A DNA stretch of 64,000 bases from Cheilinus undulatus (Eukaryota > Chordata > Actinopteri > Labriformes > Labridae): assembly GCF_018320785.1 (NCBI RefSeq), contig NC_054876.1, positions 20,854,212 through 20,918,211 of the forward strand, read 5' to 3'. Positions 1 through 13,200 of the stretch are shown here, in pieces. The position numbers and the translations under genes are program-made. Each line of letters starts with the position of its first letter. Within the stretch, counting starts at the first letter, position 1. Below the pieces are notes generated by a model. The model did no database searches, was not told the DNA's origin, and saw nothing but the letters and a program-made list of their open reading frames with translations.

Positions 1-1620
1 TGGAGTGACTTCCTGTATGTGCATCCCAGGACAAACAGTCAATTATGGAACAACAGGGCTATCTGATAGATAACTTCTCAATCAGCAAAGCTAACTTTTG
101 CTTCCTTTTAATTTTGTGGCAGCATAATTAGCCAAAGCATTTGTTAGCTTCTTTTTCATTTTGTGGTGGGGTATGTAGCCTAAACTATTGTTAGCTTCCT
201 TTTCGTTTCATGCTGACATACTGTATGTAGCCAAAGCATACAGAAGTTTCCTTTTGTTTTGTGGGTGCATATTTACCCTAAGCTAATGTTAGCTTCCTTT
301 TCATTTTGTGATGACATATGTAGCCTAAACTTTCGTTAGCTTCCATTTCATTTTATGATGACGTATGTAGCCAAAGCATTACGTTAGTTTACTTTTTGTT
401 TTGTGGCTGCATATTTCGCCTGAGCTAATATTAGCTTCCTTTTAATTTTATGGTATGATAGCATATGTAGCTTGAGCTAGTATTAGCTTCCTTTTAATTT
501 TGTGGTGACATATGAAGCCTTAGCTATTTTTAGCTTCTTTCTCATTTAGTGGTGATCTATGTAGCCGAAGCAAACATGGGCATTCCTTTTGTTTGTGATG
601 GCATATGTAGCCTTAGCCTACGTTAGCTTCCTTTTTATTTTGTAATGGCATGCCTAAGCTAACGTTAGCTTCCTTTTTGTTTTTTGGTGCCGTAAGTGGT
701 CTAAGCTACTGTTAGCTTCTTTCTCATTTTGTGGTGATATATGTAGCCTAAGCTTACGTTAGCTTCCTTTTTATTTTGTAATGGCATGCCTAAACTTAAG
801 TTAGCTTCCTTTTTCAGTTTTTTTGTGGTATATAATGCATAAGCAAATGTTAGATCCATTTAGTGGTGGCATAAGCTAATGTTAGCTTTCTTTTCTTTTT
901 ATTTGGTGGTTACATATTAAATCTAAGCTAATGTTAGCCTCCTTCTCATTTTGTCAATAATACCCAACTGCAGCTGCGGGTACCGTACAAACCACGTCCC
1001 CTATAAAACACACCCACTTGTGCTACTTGTGCAATTTGCTTAGTTTAAGGTTAACTTAGATTAGTTTAGATAGGCCTTAATTAGCTTTAGATTAGGTTTA
1101 GCATTTTAATTTCCACTGGTTAGATTTAGGGGTAGCTCATTAGGTTAGGTGTATATTTGAATTAATTAGCTTCCTGGGGTTAGGTTTAGCATTTAAATAT
1201 CACTGGTTAGGGTTAGAATTAATTTACTGTATGGATCGATGGGGCGTTTTTTGTAGGGGGTGTGTTTTGAAAGGAGCGTGGTTTGTAGCGGCTGCAGCTG
1301 CGGCTAGACCCTTCTCCATTTTGTGGTGGGATATGTTGCCTAGTTGATGTTAGCTTCCTTTTTCATTTTTCTATGGCAATTGTTGCCTAAGCTTATGTTA
1401 GCTTCCTTTCATTGTGCGCTGACATATGTAGCCTTAGCTAATGTTAGCTTCCTTTTTATTTTATGATGGCATATGTAGTGTAAACCAATCTAAGCTTCCT
1501 TTTGTGATAACAACCTAAGCTAATTTTAACCCCTTTTCATTTTGTGGGGGCATAAGTAGCCTTAGCTAATGTTAGCTTCCTTTCATTTTGTAGTACTATG
1601 TAGCTGACATTATCAATCAA
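1..1620. repeat. AT-rich minisatellite, degenerate 45-60 bp unit
   Basis: A degenerate tandem repeat. Each unit carries a core like GTTAGCTTCCTTTT, then CATTTTGTGGTG, ATATGTAGCC and TAAGCTAA. About 25 diverged units are visible, so this is an old array, and it starts before the window does. It is interrupted at about 966-1306 by a small inverted-repeat element. No gene lies in it. Confidence 0.85.
966..1306. mobile_element. Small MITE-like element with inverted ends, inserted in the minisatellite
   Basis: The two ends are imperfect inverted repeats of roughly 50 bp. The left end (about 966-1015) contains CTGCAGCTGCGG, ACAAACCACG and AAAACACACCC. The right end (about 1240-1306) carries their reverse complements in mirrored order. 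The interior has no ORF and contains short degenerate GGTTAGG-like repeats. Similar array sequence (CCTTCTC, then ATTTTGT) lies on both sides, so the element landed inside the array. The superfamily is not clear. Confidence 0.6.
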
Positions 1621-4000
1621 ATTGCTAACTTGCTGATTCATTCGTCTAGTTTGGTGTAGCACTATGTTTTTCTACTAATATATGTGTTGCTTATAGCCAC
1701 AATTGTGGCTGTTAGGATTTCATATACTCTGTGAGGCTTTTACTGCAGGACTAGGCTACTAAATATTATTGTTTTATGTGCTCATGTTTTGCTTTATGTT
1801 TAAGAGCCACCAATAACACCACAGCCCTTCTTTAAAATATATCCTTAATGTGCCTCAAACTGCTTTAGTTCTTCTCCTGCTGCAGTTTCAGAGTAAATCT
1901 TTAAAAATGTTGAAACACAGCACCTTGTTGCTGCTTCCCCAGGCTTTAGACACGCAGCTGGAAGAGTCTCAGATTATCATGAAACACAATCAAACACGCA
2001 CACAAATAAACGCCCTGATGGGGAACAGATCAGCTCTCCCTTCACTCCATCATGTGTTAAAACAAATAATTCAAACCCACACTAGAGGAGGTCAAAGCAT
2101 CTAAACTCCCTTCTGACTGAACCTGGTGTGTCTTTGTCCTCCAAGTGCTTGTTTGTTTGTTTGTTTGATGCCTGTTTGTTCATTTTGTCACATGATAACA
2201 CATTACCATAACGGGGAGAGAAGGTAGGGGTAAATGTTTTTACACCCCTCTCCCACTCCTCCCCTGTTTAAACACATGCACATTAGCACTTCTGCTGTGT
2301 AAATATTGGTGTGTGTGTATCTATCACATGGCAAACAATTAGAAAGAAAGCTCAAACATCAAAGGCTGGGCAATATTAGTCACCAATATATACTACACAA
2401 CTGCACTCAAACACACAGTGCATATGTTACCCTTACAATGTGGGTGCTGTCCATGGTGCTGATTATGATATAGATACCTTTGGTCTCTCTGATAAAACAT
2501 ATGCACATAGATAGATGGAACATTTGGACTCCACTTTAAAGCTTAGAGAGTGATATGTTAGTTCAAAATCAGTTCATGCATTTACTAATGACTTTTAGGC
2601 AGCTGTATTAAGTATTACCCAATAATTCATCATCTGAGCTGCTTACATCCCCGACCTCCATCTGCTTCAGCATTTGTGGAATATGCTTTATTCATAACTG
2701 AATGAATTTCTCTCTCCATGTCACCCTTGCCAAAGCAAGCCTCTAAAACTTGTCCTCCTACCTAATCCCCTCCTTTGATAGTCAACATTATTGCTAATTT
2801 ACATCTTGCAAGTAAAGCTGACAGCCATTCTGAGCCCTCACATGCAGTACAGAGGTTAATTAATGCTTTTCCTCTTGCTTTTCACACTTACACGGTTTTC
2901 TCTGAGATTTCAAAGGCATCGCCCCTCTTTGCTCTTCACTCTCTGCTTAACAAACATGATGTCATTATCCTTTCTACATACTAATTACTTGATCTGGTAT
3001 TGCTTTGTGTTTTTAAGAGACAAAAAGCAACAGGCTGTAAACTCAAACCAAACCATTTACATTCACACAAAGCCTTTTGATAAAAATGTAATTGTACAAG
3101 GAATATGAACATTTAAGCTTTGAAGGGACTAGATTGTTGAAGGGAAGAACACAAAAGTACAATATCAATGTCTGTAGCTCCTTTTGCAAGAGATTTGTCC
3201 TGAAATTGATCCGCTTTTATCTACAATAGGGTAAAGTCATATGGTGTTGTGGTTATTCACATCATTTCCAGTTATTTCCAGTTCACCATGGGCCTGAAAT
3301 GTGAAGCAAAAATAGGATGAGGGTCTTCTCCAAAAAAATGGTGTTTTCTCCCCTTCCTCATCACTGACTTCTTTGTACTGATCCCAGCTTTGACATCAAC
3401 TGGGTCAAACATGCGGGAGGGAGGGAAGGAGGGCAGCAGCTGGACCCGAGCGTCAATGTCACCCTTGTTAGTCAACTTCATCCATGTCACTCACTGCCCA
3501 TTCAATTTATTTCACTCTTTTGTCTATGTGGCCCTCTTATCTCTGCTTGTGTCTGAAGATACCTCTTTGACATGTTCAATGCAATTTGCTGACATCTGTG
3601 CAGATGGATAACATATGCATGTTGTTAAAGGATGTATTGAAAGGCAGCCTGTACAGGACTGTGTGCAAAAATAACTGCTCTGTAGTGTTAATATGAACCA
3701 AAACACCTTGAGAGGTTTAGAAAATTAAGTTTGGTGAATGAGCACTTTGCTTAGAAGTTTAAGAAAAGTGTGCAAAATTGATTTAAGGCAGTTCAGACTT
3801 CAAAGCATAAGTCCCATTCTTACAAAATTACCAAAATTGCATTTATTGCATTAATATCTATAATGTAACATGCATTTTAATGTACTCACTGTAAGCAACA
3901 AGTATTTTTCAGAGCATTTTAAATGCAGCAAACATCCCTGCATACCAGTAGAGTGTCATATCAGAGTTTGTGAGCTGCTCTGTGTCCCCCGTCCTGCTCC
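1621..4000. other. Intergenic, no gene recognised
   Basis: AT-rich sequence with short chance ORFs. None shows a recognisable domain or a convincing splice context. It contains a short GTTT microsatellite near 2150. Elements controlling plp1 could lie here, but none can be identified by eye. Confidence 0.5.
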
Positions 4001-4006
4001 CATGGC

Positions 4007-4017
4007 TCTATAAATAA
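4007..4017 (+). promoter_or_regulatory. plp1: TATA box, probable plp1 promoter
   Basis: A good TATA match (CTATAAATAA) lies about 200 bp before the plp1 start codon. The start site would be near 4040, giving a 5' UTR of about 175 nt. ATTGTT and ACAAAAG words at 4080-4105 fit SOX-type sites, as expected for an oligodendrocyte gene, but words this short are weak evidence. Confidence 0.5.
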
Positions 4018-4213
4018 TGACTGGCAGCTGAAATGGGACTTTGTGACTTTAAGATGTGACTCGGGGAGATGTGCTCTATCTATTGTTGATGAGACAAAAG
4101 CGCAAGTCAGATTCATATAGGAGTGGCGGGGAATAACTTCTCATATCCTCATATCAGAGTCACAAAGCCAAGCAGCAAAAACTTCAATAACCCCTGAACA
4201 CTTCTTTCTGGAC

Positions 4214-7200
4214 ATGGGTGAGTGCACCGAATTTTTAATAACTCTTATCATCTATTATTAATGTGACTTGAAAATGTGGATTTCAATAACTTACTAATGT
4301 TGCCTTTAATATATCCTTGCTGCCCTGAGACATCATGTTACCCTTGTGCACTGTGGGAGAGGTTTGCTACTTTAGTCATGTCTTAAAAGTATTTTTATCT
4401 CTTCATGCAGATTATTGATAGAATCCCACTTTTCTCATATTTTAACACACTTTGATGATTGCAGGAGACTGAGAAGGAAGCAATGCAAGTGCTCAGGCAG
4501 GATTTATTGCTGTTTAATCAAGAAGCAGTCCTCATTCCCTCTTTCAACCTCTTTAACCCGTGGAGTGGAGTGGACTGGACTTGGCGCTGCAGACAGAGAC
4601 AGGCAGTCTCATCATGCCAAGGCCATGCCAGGTCACTCATGTGAAAGAGGTCAACTACTCCCACATGTGTCGCAGGCATAAATTAGCAAATCTCCATGAG
4701 AACTGTGGACCCAAACAGTTCCTGCCAACCATTTTTCTCTCACTCACAAACAACTCGTGGGCTTTGTTTTTGCACCATTTCCTAACAGATTTCAAGTCTT
4801 GATTGACAATCTGGCATCTTCTGGTGGTGTTATGTAGCTTTTTGCACTGAATTAAACAGGGCTTTGATGGGCTGTGTCACTGTAACTACACAGCTGAAGA
4901 GTGGGCGTACACAGGCACTATCATCAGCGGGGTCTCTAGATCTTCCTGCTGTTTCTATTTATAATTTAAAAGCAGTTTGTTTAAAGCTCCTGTGAGGACT
5001 TTTTAACCGGTTATGAAACAGACTGAAATAAACACTGATGTCTCTGTATGACCTACAGAAGCAAACAAGACCATCAGGAATAAGTCTGATTATATCTATG
5101 AGGGTGTTTTTTAAGTCTGCGGATGGGGGTAGGTGTCAGCCAGGGCCGTTTAGAATAAAGGTTGTATCTTCCATGGCACGCGTTCAGAGTAAGTGAACCA
5201 CATGACTCTTTAGATAAAACTCTTTTTCTGAACTGGACAAGATCAGCACAAAGATTACTGCTTTGTCAAAGGAGGGCGCCATAATCAATGCAAACCAAAG
5301 TTTCTCCCAGGAGCTTTAACCCACAGCCTCTTTCCTTTGAAATCCTGTAGTTTACATAACTGAATTTTTTTGTTGTACCAAGGCTGGGAAGATTTCTTAT
5401 TTTAGCCTTTCTCAAATTCTAAGCAAGATTGTTGTTTTTGTTCTTTAATTGCCTCTTCTTTATAATGACCTGCCCTCTCTTTGAGCCCACCTCCGCTGGC
5501 ATCAACTCTCAGTGGTACCAGTCTCAGCCAGCTGTGGGTGGAGGATGGCCTGAGTAGTGACACTGCCACCAGACGCTGTCCTGGTGACCCCTCTGCCACC
5601 ACTTACAACTGTGTTTGTGTGTTGTGTGTATTGAGGCACCATGGCCTTTGTTTGTTTGACATCGCTGCCCCTTTGTTCCCCTCCGATTGCAGCTAAAAAA
5701 AAAACAATGGATATTGTCTCTGCAGCCACAAAGAGAAGCTCTTTCTTGAGGCCACCATCTCTCACTCTCGCCTGGTGACGCCTGTGACTGCTGGAGACAG
5801 AGGGCAGGACCAGATTTGTGCTGTGAGGTGTTAGTAGAGGAGGCAGAGGAGCTTTCACATGCGGATGAAATCAGCACGTCAGAAAGGCTTATTTTACCAT
5901 AGGAAAAGCTTTTAGACAGCTTTGTACATCCCTGGTTGGCTTTGGGATCTTTCTTGTTGTGGAGCACAGGATCAAAAGCAGCAAATGTTTCCGGTCAGGC
6001 AGCCTTGGCTTTGCAAAGCCTTAGGTGCTTTCCTCTATCCCATTTCTGCCTATGCATTTATTAACACTTTGGATGATTGCTACCTGCTTCAACAGCGATG
6101 CTTACACTGGAGGAAGTGCATGAGATTGATGTGAAGTTGGACGCTTTGATTGGGGGTTGCTGCTTGAACTTTGTGGCTGCTGGCTAACTTTTGTGTTGCT
6201 TTCTTGCCTGTTGGTGGGTTTTTTGGTGGGGTTGTGTGTTCAAGGATGTGCAGAGATCTCTTTCATAGCTCCCCCACAGTGGCGTAGATGTGCTGTGTGG
6301 TAATATGTGCGGTGTGTGCCGCCTGTGTGCTCATTTATTATGCCCCCTCAGGTTGTTATGATTGCTGTATCCGCTGCCTCGGGGCTGTGCCCTACACGTC
6401 CCTGGTGGCCACCTTGCTGTGCTATGCTGGCATGGCGTTATTTTGTGGCTGCGGGCACGAGGCACTGACCAACACTGAAGTCCTGGTGGAGACTTACTTC
6501 GCCCGCAATGTTCAGGACTTTGCTGTCATGGCCTCCTTGTGAGTGATGCTTCATTTAACCATTAAATGTGTGTTCTTTTGACCTCTTGAGCATGACACTG
6601 ATTTGTCCTTGTTCTATTTTTTTCCCAGTATCAAATACTTCCAGTACGTCATCTATGGCCTGGCATCTTTTTTCTTCCTCTATGGTATCCTGCTGCTGGC
6701 AGAGGGTTTCTACACCACCAGTGCCGTCAAGCAGACGTTTGGTGAATTCAGGAGCACCCACTGTGGTCGCTGCCTCAGCCTGACGGTGAGAGCTGGGCGG
6801 GAGGAGGGAGGAGGGGAAATATGACGTCAGGTCATTGTTAGGATGCTGAATGGGGGTTTGTTTGCATCCTCAAGCTCAATGGAAGTACACTAATGTTCTC
6901 ACACTAGCGCAGTATGATTAACAGAGAATGTAGAAAGAATTATTATCATGTTTACTTATGTGTAGAAAATTCAACCATATTTCCTCTATTAATTCAGTTC
7001 AACCAGCTTGAGAAATCCCACTGGGGACAGCAGCTTTGGAGCAGTTTGAATATAAATCACTGTTAAAACACTGTGATGCACAGATAACATTAAATTATAT
7101 ATTAGGGCTAAAATATGGAATAAGATCTGAATTCATTCTGCTATTAGGTAGATTCCAAATAGAAATGAAAGGATGAGTCTTATTGACTGGCTTATTTTTA

Positions 7201-10200
7201 ATAAAAGGATAAAAAGACTTTCAGGAAATGTACACCCTAAGAAGCATGTAGTTATCTGATTGCAAAGGAGATTAACAGCTTGATACACAATTTCACCTAA
7301 TTTGGCATCTCAAACAGGCCTCCCTGCATGCACATTTAAACCTCTGCGGATTATCCAGACTGCAGCAGTGTGTCTGGTCTTTGACAAACGCAAAACAGCA
7401 CATATCATGCTGCTTTTCATCTCTTTTCACTGCCTTCCAGTTGCTTGCAAAACAGCAACAAAAAAAGCTGCTTCCCTGGAATCCCTCATCCAGCTCTATG
7501 CTCCCTCTCGCCCCTTACGCCCTGCCAGCGAAAGGTGCCTGGTACTCCTATCACAACAGGGCCCTTAATCATTAGCTGAACTCTTGCGGTGGAGTGAATT
7601 ACCCATCTCACTTTTATTTGCAGAGTCCCTTTCTGCCCAAAAACTAAAGACACACCTTTCCAAGGACTAAGGCATTTATGATGCTTGTTGAAGATATTGA
7701 GGTATAATGATGATAAAAGTGACTTGTTGTCTAATTGTTTTGGTGACAATAATATAAACAGTTATGTAAAAATGCTTCCATGCACACTGTGTTTGGCTTC
7801 TGACACTGCATGGCAGAACAGTTGGGCTGCAGACCTCACAGCTCTGATGACCACTCTCACAGACCGCTCATCTGAGACACCACATATCTCAGAATGGAAA
7901 TACTGTCATATGCCGGTACAACATATTTCCAGTTTGAGATTTTCTTTTTATTTTAACTTTACTCAGTTAAATTCATGAAATAACCACAATGCAAAGATTA
8001 AAGACTGAAAACAATATCATAAATAAAGCAGAGAAAAGAGGTCAGAGGTCTAACCTGGGATTAAATTATATATAGACCCATTTTAGAAGTAGTACAGTGG
8101 CTTGCTTTAGCTTCATTAGTTTCAGCTAATGCTAACATAGCTACTTTAGCTACGAAATTAACGTTATGACATAAGCCAATGTAGCTGAGTTAGCTTTAGT
8201 AACATAAGCTTTAGCAAACATAGCTAAATCTATCATAGCTAAAGTTAATGCAGCTAAAGCTAATGTAGCTAAAGCTAGAGATCAGTGGTCTCTGCACTGT
8301 TTGGTGCATGTCTGACCCCAATCTCTCTACACATATTTCCTGTCTCTCTTTAGTTGTCCTATATCCAAATTAAGGCAAAAAGGACCCCAAAAAGTCTTTC
8401 AAAGAAAAAGCTAACAGAGCTATATAGCTGCTTTGTAAGATAAGCTTTAACTGCTTTGGCTACTTTGTCTATGCAGGTAGCAGAGCTTTATTTTCAGTGT
8501 TGGAATATTTTAATGGGGGACAAGTTTTTTCCTGTTTACTTGGCTTCATTAAAAATGCTGTAATTACGTTTTGCATGTCAAGTTTTTAACTTTTTACTTT
8601 TGGTTTCCCAACCATTACCTTTACCCTTAAAGTAACGTACAAGACACAGCATCTTAGATAAAGTCAGTGAAAGTGGCTGTCAGAGATGTACAGCGTCTGG
8701 CAGAGTCTGTGTTCAGTCTGACGTGTGTTGTTCCTGCCTGTCTAGATCCATGCTTGTGTTGTATTTACTCTCAGACACATGGTGCTTAGGACAAAAGTGT
8801 CTGCTCATATATAGGGCACAGTCAGGCAGCCTAACTGAAATAGAGGAAGATCTTGGACTGAAAGTAGATTCATTTCACACACTATCCCCTCAGCCATGTG
8901 AGCCATCATAATATTTTAAATCCACATTCTGGTGACAAATTTTCATATCATCAATGTTTATTTTTTTTATCACACTAAACAACCTTTTCAATGTACATTT
9001 AAGAGGAAATGAACAGGGCTGTCAGGATGATCACATTTACACCTACGTCCACTCTAGAGTCTCTAACGAGGATGTTTTTGGAATGTGGGAGGAAGCCAGA
9101 GTATGTGGAAAAAACCACACATGCCCAGGAGAACATGCAAACTTCACAGATAAGCCCTGTCTGATTACAGGGAACAACTGTATTAATTTGGTATCAATTA
9201 AAAGGTTAAAATGTGTTTACCGTTTTTGTAAGAATGCTCTTGTTTTTATAGATAGCGACTTAAATATTTCAAACTCCTTGAATAACAACACTGATTGCAA
9301 CTTGCTCAAGATTTGGTAACCTTGCAAAGCCAATGGACTGGCCACATTCAGTGTCTGTCATCAGGCAAATCCATCTTGCAAAACTCCAGTCTGACACGAT
9401 TGTGCCAGGTCTGAGAATGAACCAGGCAATCCCTCCATCCATCCATTCATCCATCTACTTCTGCTTATCTGAGGTTGGGTCGCGATGGCAGCAGACAAAG
9501 CAAGTCAATCCAGACGTCCCTCTCCCCAGCAGCATTTTCCAGTTTCTCCTGAGGGACTCAGAGGTGCTCGCTGGAGGGATCCCTCCAGCGGGTTCTGCCC
9601 CGAGGTCTCCCAGTCAACCCTACTCCTCCCTGTTGGTCATGCCCAGAAAACCTTCACAGGGAGACGCCCATGAGGCATCCTGATCAGATGCCCAAACCAA
9701 ACCATAGCTTTTATACAGCTATACGGTTTTACGAGAACTAGGCCATATTCCTGAACTAATACAAGAGCAAAGAGTCACAATGAAAGCTTCTCTTAGCAGA
9801 GATGTTTTGCACTGCTCCCACCCGGCCTCTGCTTGAGTTTTATCCACCAACAAGCTTCACCATTCCTTAACTATAACTCCGCCTGCCTGTCGAGCTCAGC
9901 TTACCAGATCAAACACTACCAGAGCTGAGCATGTGTACTACCTCAATATGTCTTGTCTGAATGTGACACATTTAAGACAAGTTTATATTGGTCTCAGAGG
10001 TCCCCAAAACATGCCTGTGAAGTTTGTGTCTGAAAAAAACACTCCAGTATTGGATTTTTTTTGCATGTCTAAAAAGCCCTCTGTTTAAGCCCTGCTCAGA
10101 GCAAGCTGTTTTTGTGTCTGTTGCTTTAAATGTTAATGAGCTGTCTGACTCCGCCCATCTCAGGAAATGGATGTGGCTTAATGAATGTGGCTTTCCTGAT

Positions 10201-13200
10201 CCTCCTCTCAGCTGAGAGGAGGATCAGGAGAAGACGGTGGAACTTTCTTCCAAGCAGGGAGGGCCAACCGAACCTGGGGCTGGTGCTAACTCCCCACATG
10301 ACATCATAAGGGGAAATCTGAGAACAGCTTGTTTCAGCACACATTTTTTTGAAAGGTGGAGAAGCCAGGGGCCACGTTTTTGGTAGAAATGCCTTTCCCA
10401 AACCCTTTCCCAGACGTATGTGAAATATATATATCTAAAGCAATTTATGTGTAAAACAGTTTATCTGGTACGTCAGGTTAATTACCTGGAGGAAAGCATT
10501 TAGAGTTCAGTTTTTTTATTGTGAGAAAACCATCAAATGTATGGGTGTTTGTCCTCTTAGGGGTCCTGTAGTTTCTTGAACATCTACACAATAATAAAAT
10601 CTGATTTAATGACACTGACACTGAAACTCTGTCCATGACCTAACATAGTGCACTTCTTATTTCACCAGTTCATCGTAGTGACGTACATCTTGGCCTTCAT
10701 CTGGCTGATTGTCTTTGCCTTCACTGCCATCCCGGTTTACTTCCTATTCAACATGGAGCAGACCTGCCACACTGTCAACATCCTGGCTGAAACCACCCCC
10801 AGCATCAATCAGCACGGCTGGATCTGCATGGACGCCAGGCAGTTCGGTGAGTTGTTCTTGTAATGACTGACCGCAGGTCCACATGAGGAGAATTTTAATG
10901 TGTTGCTGAAGAAGTCACAGGGGGATCAGAGGCAGAAACTGGTGGAGAATAAGTTTAAAATGGTGGAGATAATTACACCTTTGTCTTAATATATCTGCTG
11001 CTGTTTTTCCTGATGTGCTGTGTGCGAGCTGTAACTGAAATGCGTCATAACTCATCATGATTCAGTAACAGTCAGAGGTACTTACGTCATGTCTTCATTT
11101 AAGGTCTGCTCCCGTGGAACGCCATGCCAGGAAAAGCTTGTGGGATGACCTTGGCATCTATTTGCAAAACCAGAGAAGTGAGTAGATGAATCCAATCGAA
11201 CTGTTCAGTATTTCACATCAGCATCCTCACATTAAAGTCACAGTGCAGAATCAATATGAAATATCTTCTGAATGATTAATGGGTGGTTGTGTCGGAGTAA
11301 ATTTGTGTCTAATGAAATGACTCAAACATAAAAGTGATGAGTTTATTTCTATGAATTAATATGAACTAAACTGTTTGTGACTTTCCCTACAGTTCTACTT
11401 CACCTATGACATGTACATTGCTGCATTTGCTGGCGCCGGAGTCACTCTCTTAGCACTGGTGAGCTACTATTTCAACTTTTTTTTCTTTAATTTATTTTGT
11501 AAGACTCAAACTGGGAGTTAGACTCAGTTGGTCAGACTTAATATTTAATTATAGTATGCTGTGTTCTTAAAGGTCAGTTCAACAAATTACAAGAGGACAT
11601 GAAATATTTATCTGTTTGAGACATGCACATGGTTTAATCTTCTGGGCTGGCCCGGTTTTAAAATATTTATCTATAAATTTTTTTCTCCAAGGCCAATAAG
11701 ATGAAGTTAAATTGAAATAATTTTGTATTACTTAAAGCCATGAACAATGAAAGGATGGAAAGAGACCCTAGACTGTAAAAATAACCAGCCATGATAACTT
11801 ATGAGTCATAGCGAGTTTAGATGTTGGTTCCAAACCAGGGGTCCTTAAGGTGGTGCAAAAGTTCTCAGGTTTGGAACAAGGCTTTTGCTCTCTATGAATG
11901 TCAAAATTTGATCTGCATTAACTAAAGCCATAATTAAGGTTCTGAGTTTCTGAATAAGTTATAAATAGATTTTACATGTTGACAGTCAATGTCACTCAAA
12001 CTAAAATTCTTTGTGGCTCTTCTGCCCTGATGTAAAAAAGCACAGAAAATGGAGTATTGCATCTTGTAGAGTAGTATTTTAACCAAGAAGACTTCAATAA
12101 AAGCTGCATTAGATTAGACTGTCAAACCAGCCCTCAGTTCAGACATGTGGACATTTTTCTCTGATTGGCCAATTTTCTGGAGGCTGGCCGGCGGCAGGAC
12201 TCAATGTTTTGTGCCCGCCCCCTCTAACGTAGCTATGTTGCTATGCTAGTACTTGTAAACTTTGAATGAACCGGTCCGACTGAGCAAAATTTTGATATAC
12301 GTCCGTACATGTTAGACCCAGAGTCTGACCCTGATAGTTTGGAGAGAGAGGGGGAAGAAAACCAGCAGCAGCGAAGGATAGAGCCTGCTTTAAATGACGT
12401 AAAGTCAAACAGATCAGACAGTGTCTGTACGGATCAGACTGTGGATGAGATTGAGCTCTAGACGCTAGACCGGCTAGGTTGTGGTGGAAAATCCAATCCC
12501 CTGTTGCGCTGGTCTGCTGTGAAGAGTAAAACCAAGTAGAGTCGTTCCGCTCCATGTAATGGAAAAGCCCTGAGTGAAATTACTTACATGTTTGCAGGCC
12601 CTTCTTTAATTATGTGCTTTTTATGTTTGTTTTGACCTGTTTGTCTGTTAAGTTGATGTTGGTTCTAACATTCAAACAGCAACATTTTTCACAAATAGAT
12701 TTGTATGGTTTAAATTTTTACTAATTCTCATGAGGTGGTGGTGTTGAGTTAGCACTGCTTACTCGCCACAGCCATTCCTTTCTATGCCCAAAAGGTGTGG
12801 ACTTTATTATTATTTTTTGAACAAATTATTTTCCCTTGCTTCTGGTTATATGCAAGGACATCCAGAGCACACCTGGGGTTGTGTCAATCCCCCTCCCTAG
12901 CTGATAGCGCCCTTAGGTGGGTTTACTTGCCATTACACCCCTTTCTTCAGCCTCGATTTCTGGCCCTACCATGCCTAAAAGCCAGCACATTACTGTATAT
13001 AAAAATGGACAACGCTTCTACACTTCGTCCTGCTGAACAGAAATGAAACCAACTATCTTGCTCTGATGATGTCATGCACTTGGGGTCAAAGTCTGTCCTG
13101 TAGGGAAAAGCTAGTTAAGCTGCAGACAGAAACACTCATTTAACTTAGGAGGTCAGTGATCTCTACAGTCATCATGGATTTTTGTGTTAGCTGGAAGTAG

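Noticed and set aside
5502-5967. Two overlapping minus-strand ORFs (118 and 147 codons) in plp1 intron 1
   Set aside because: No recognisable domain, no splice context, and two frames open at once, which suggests compositional chance.
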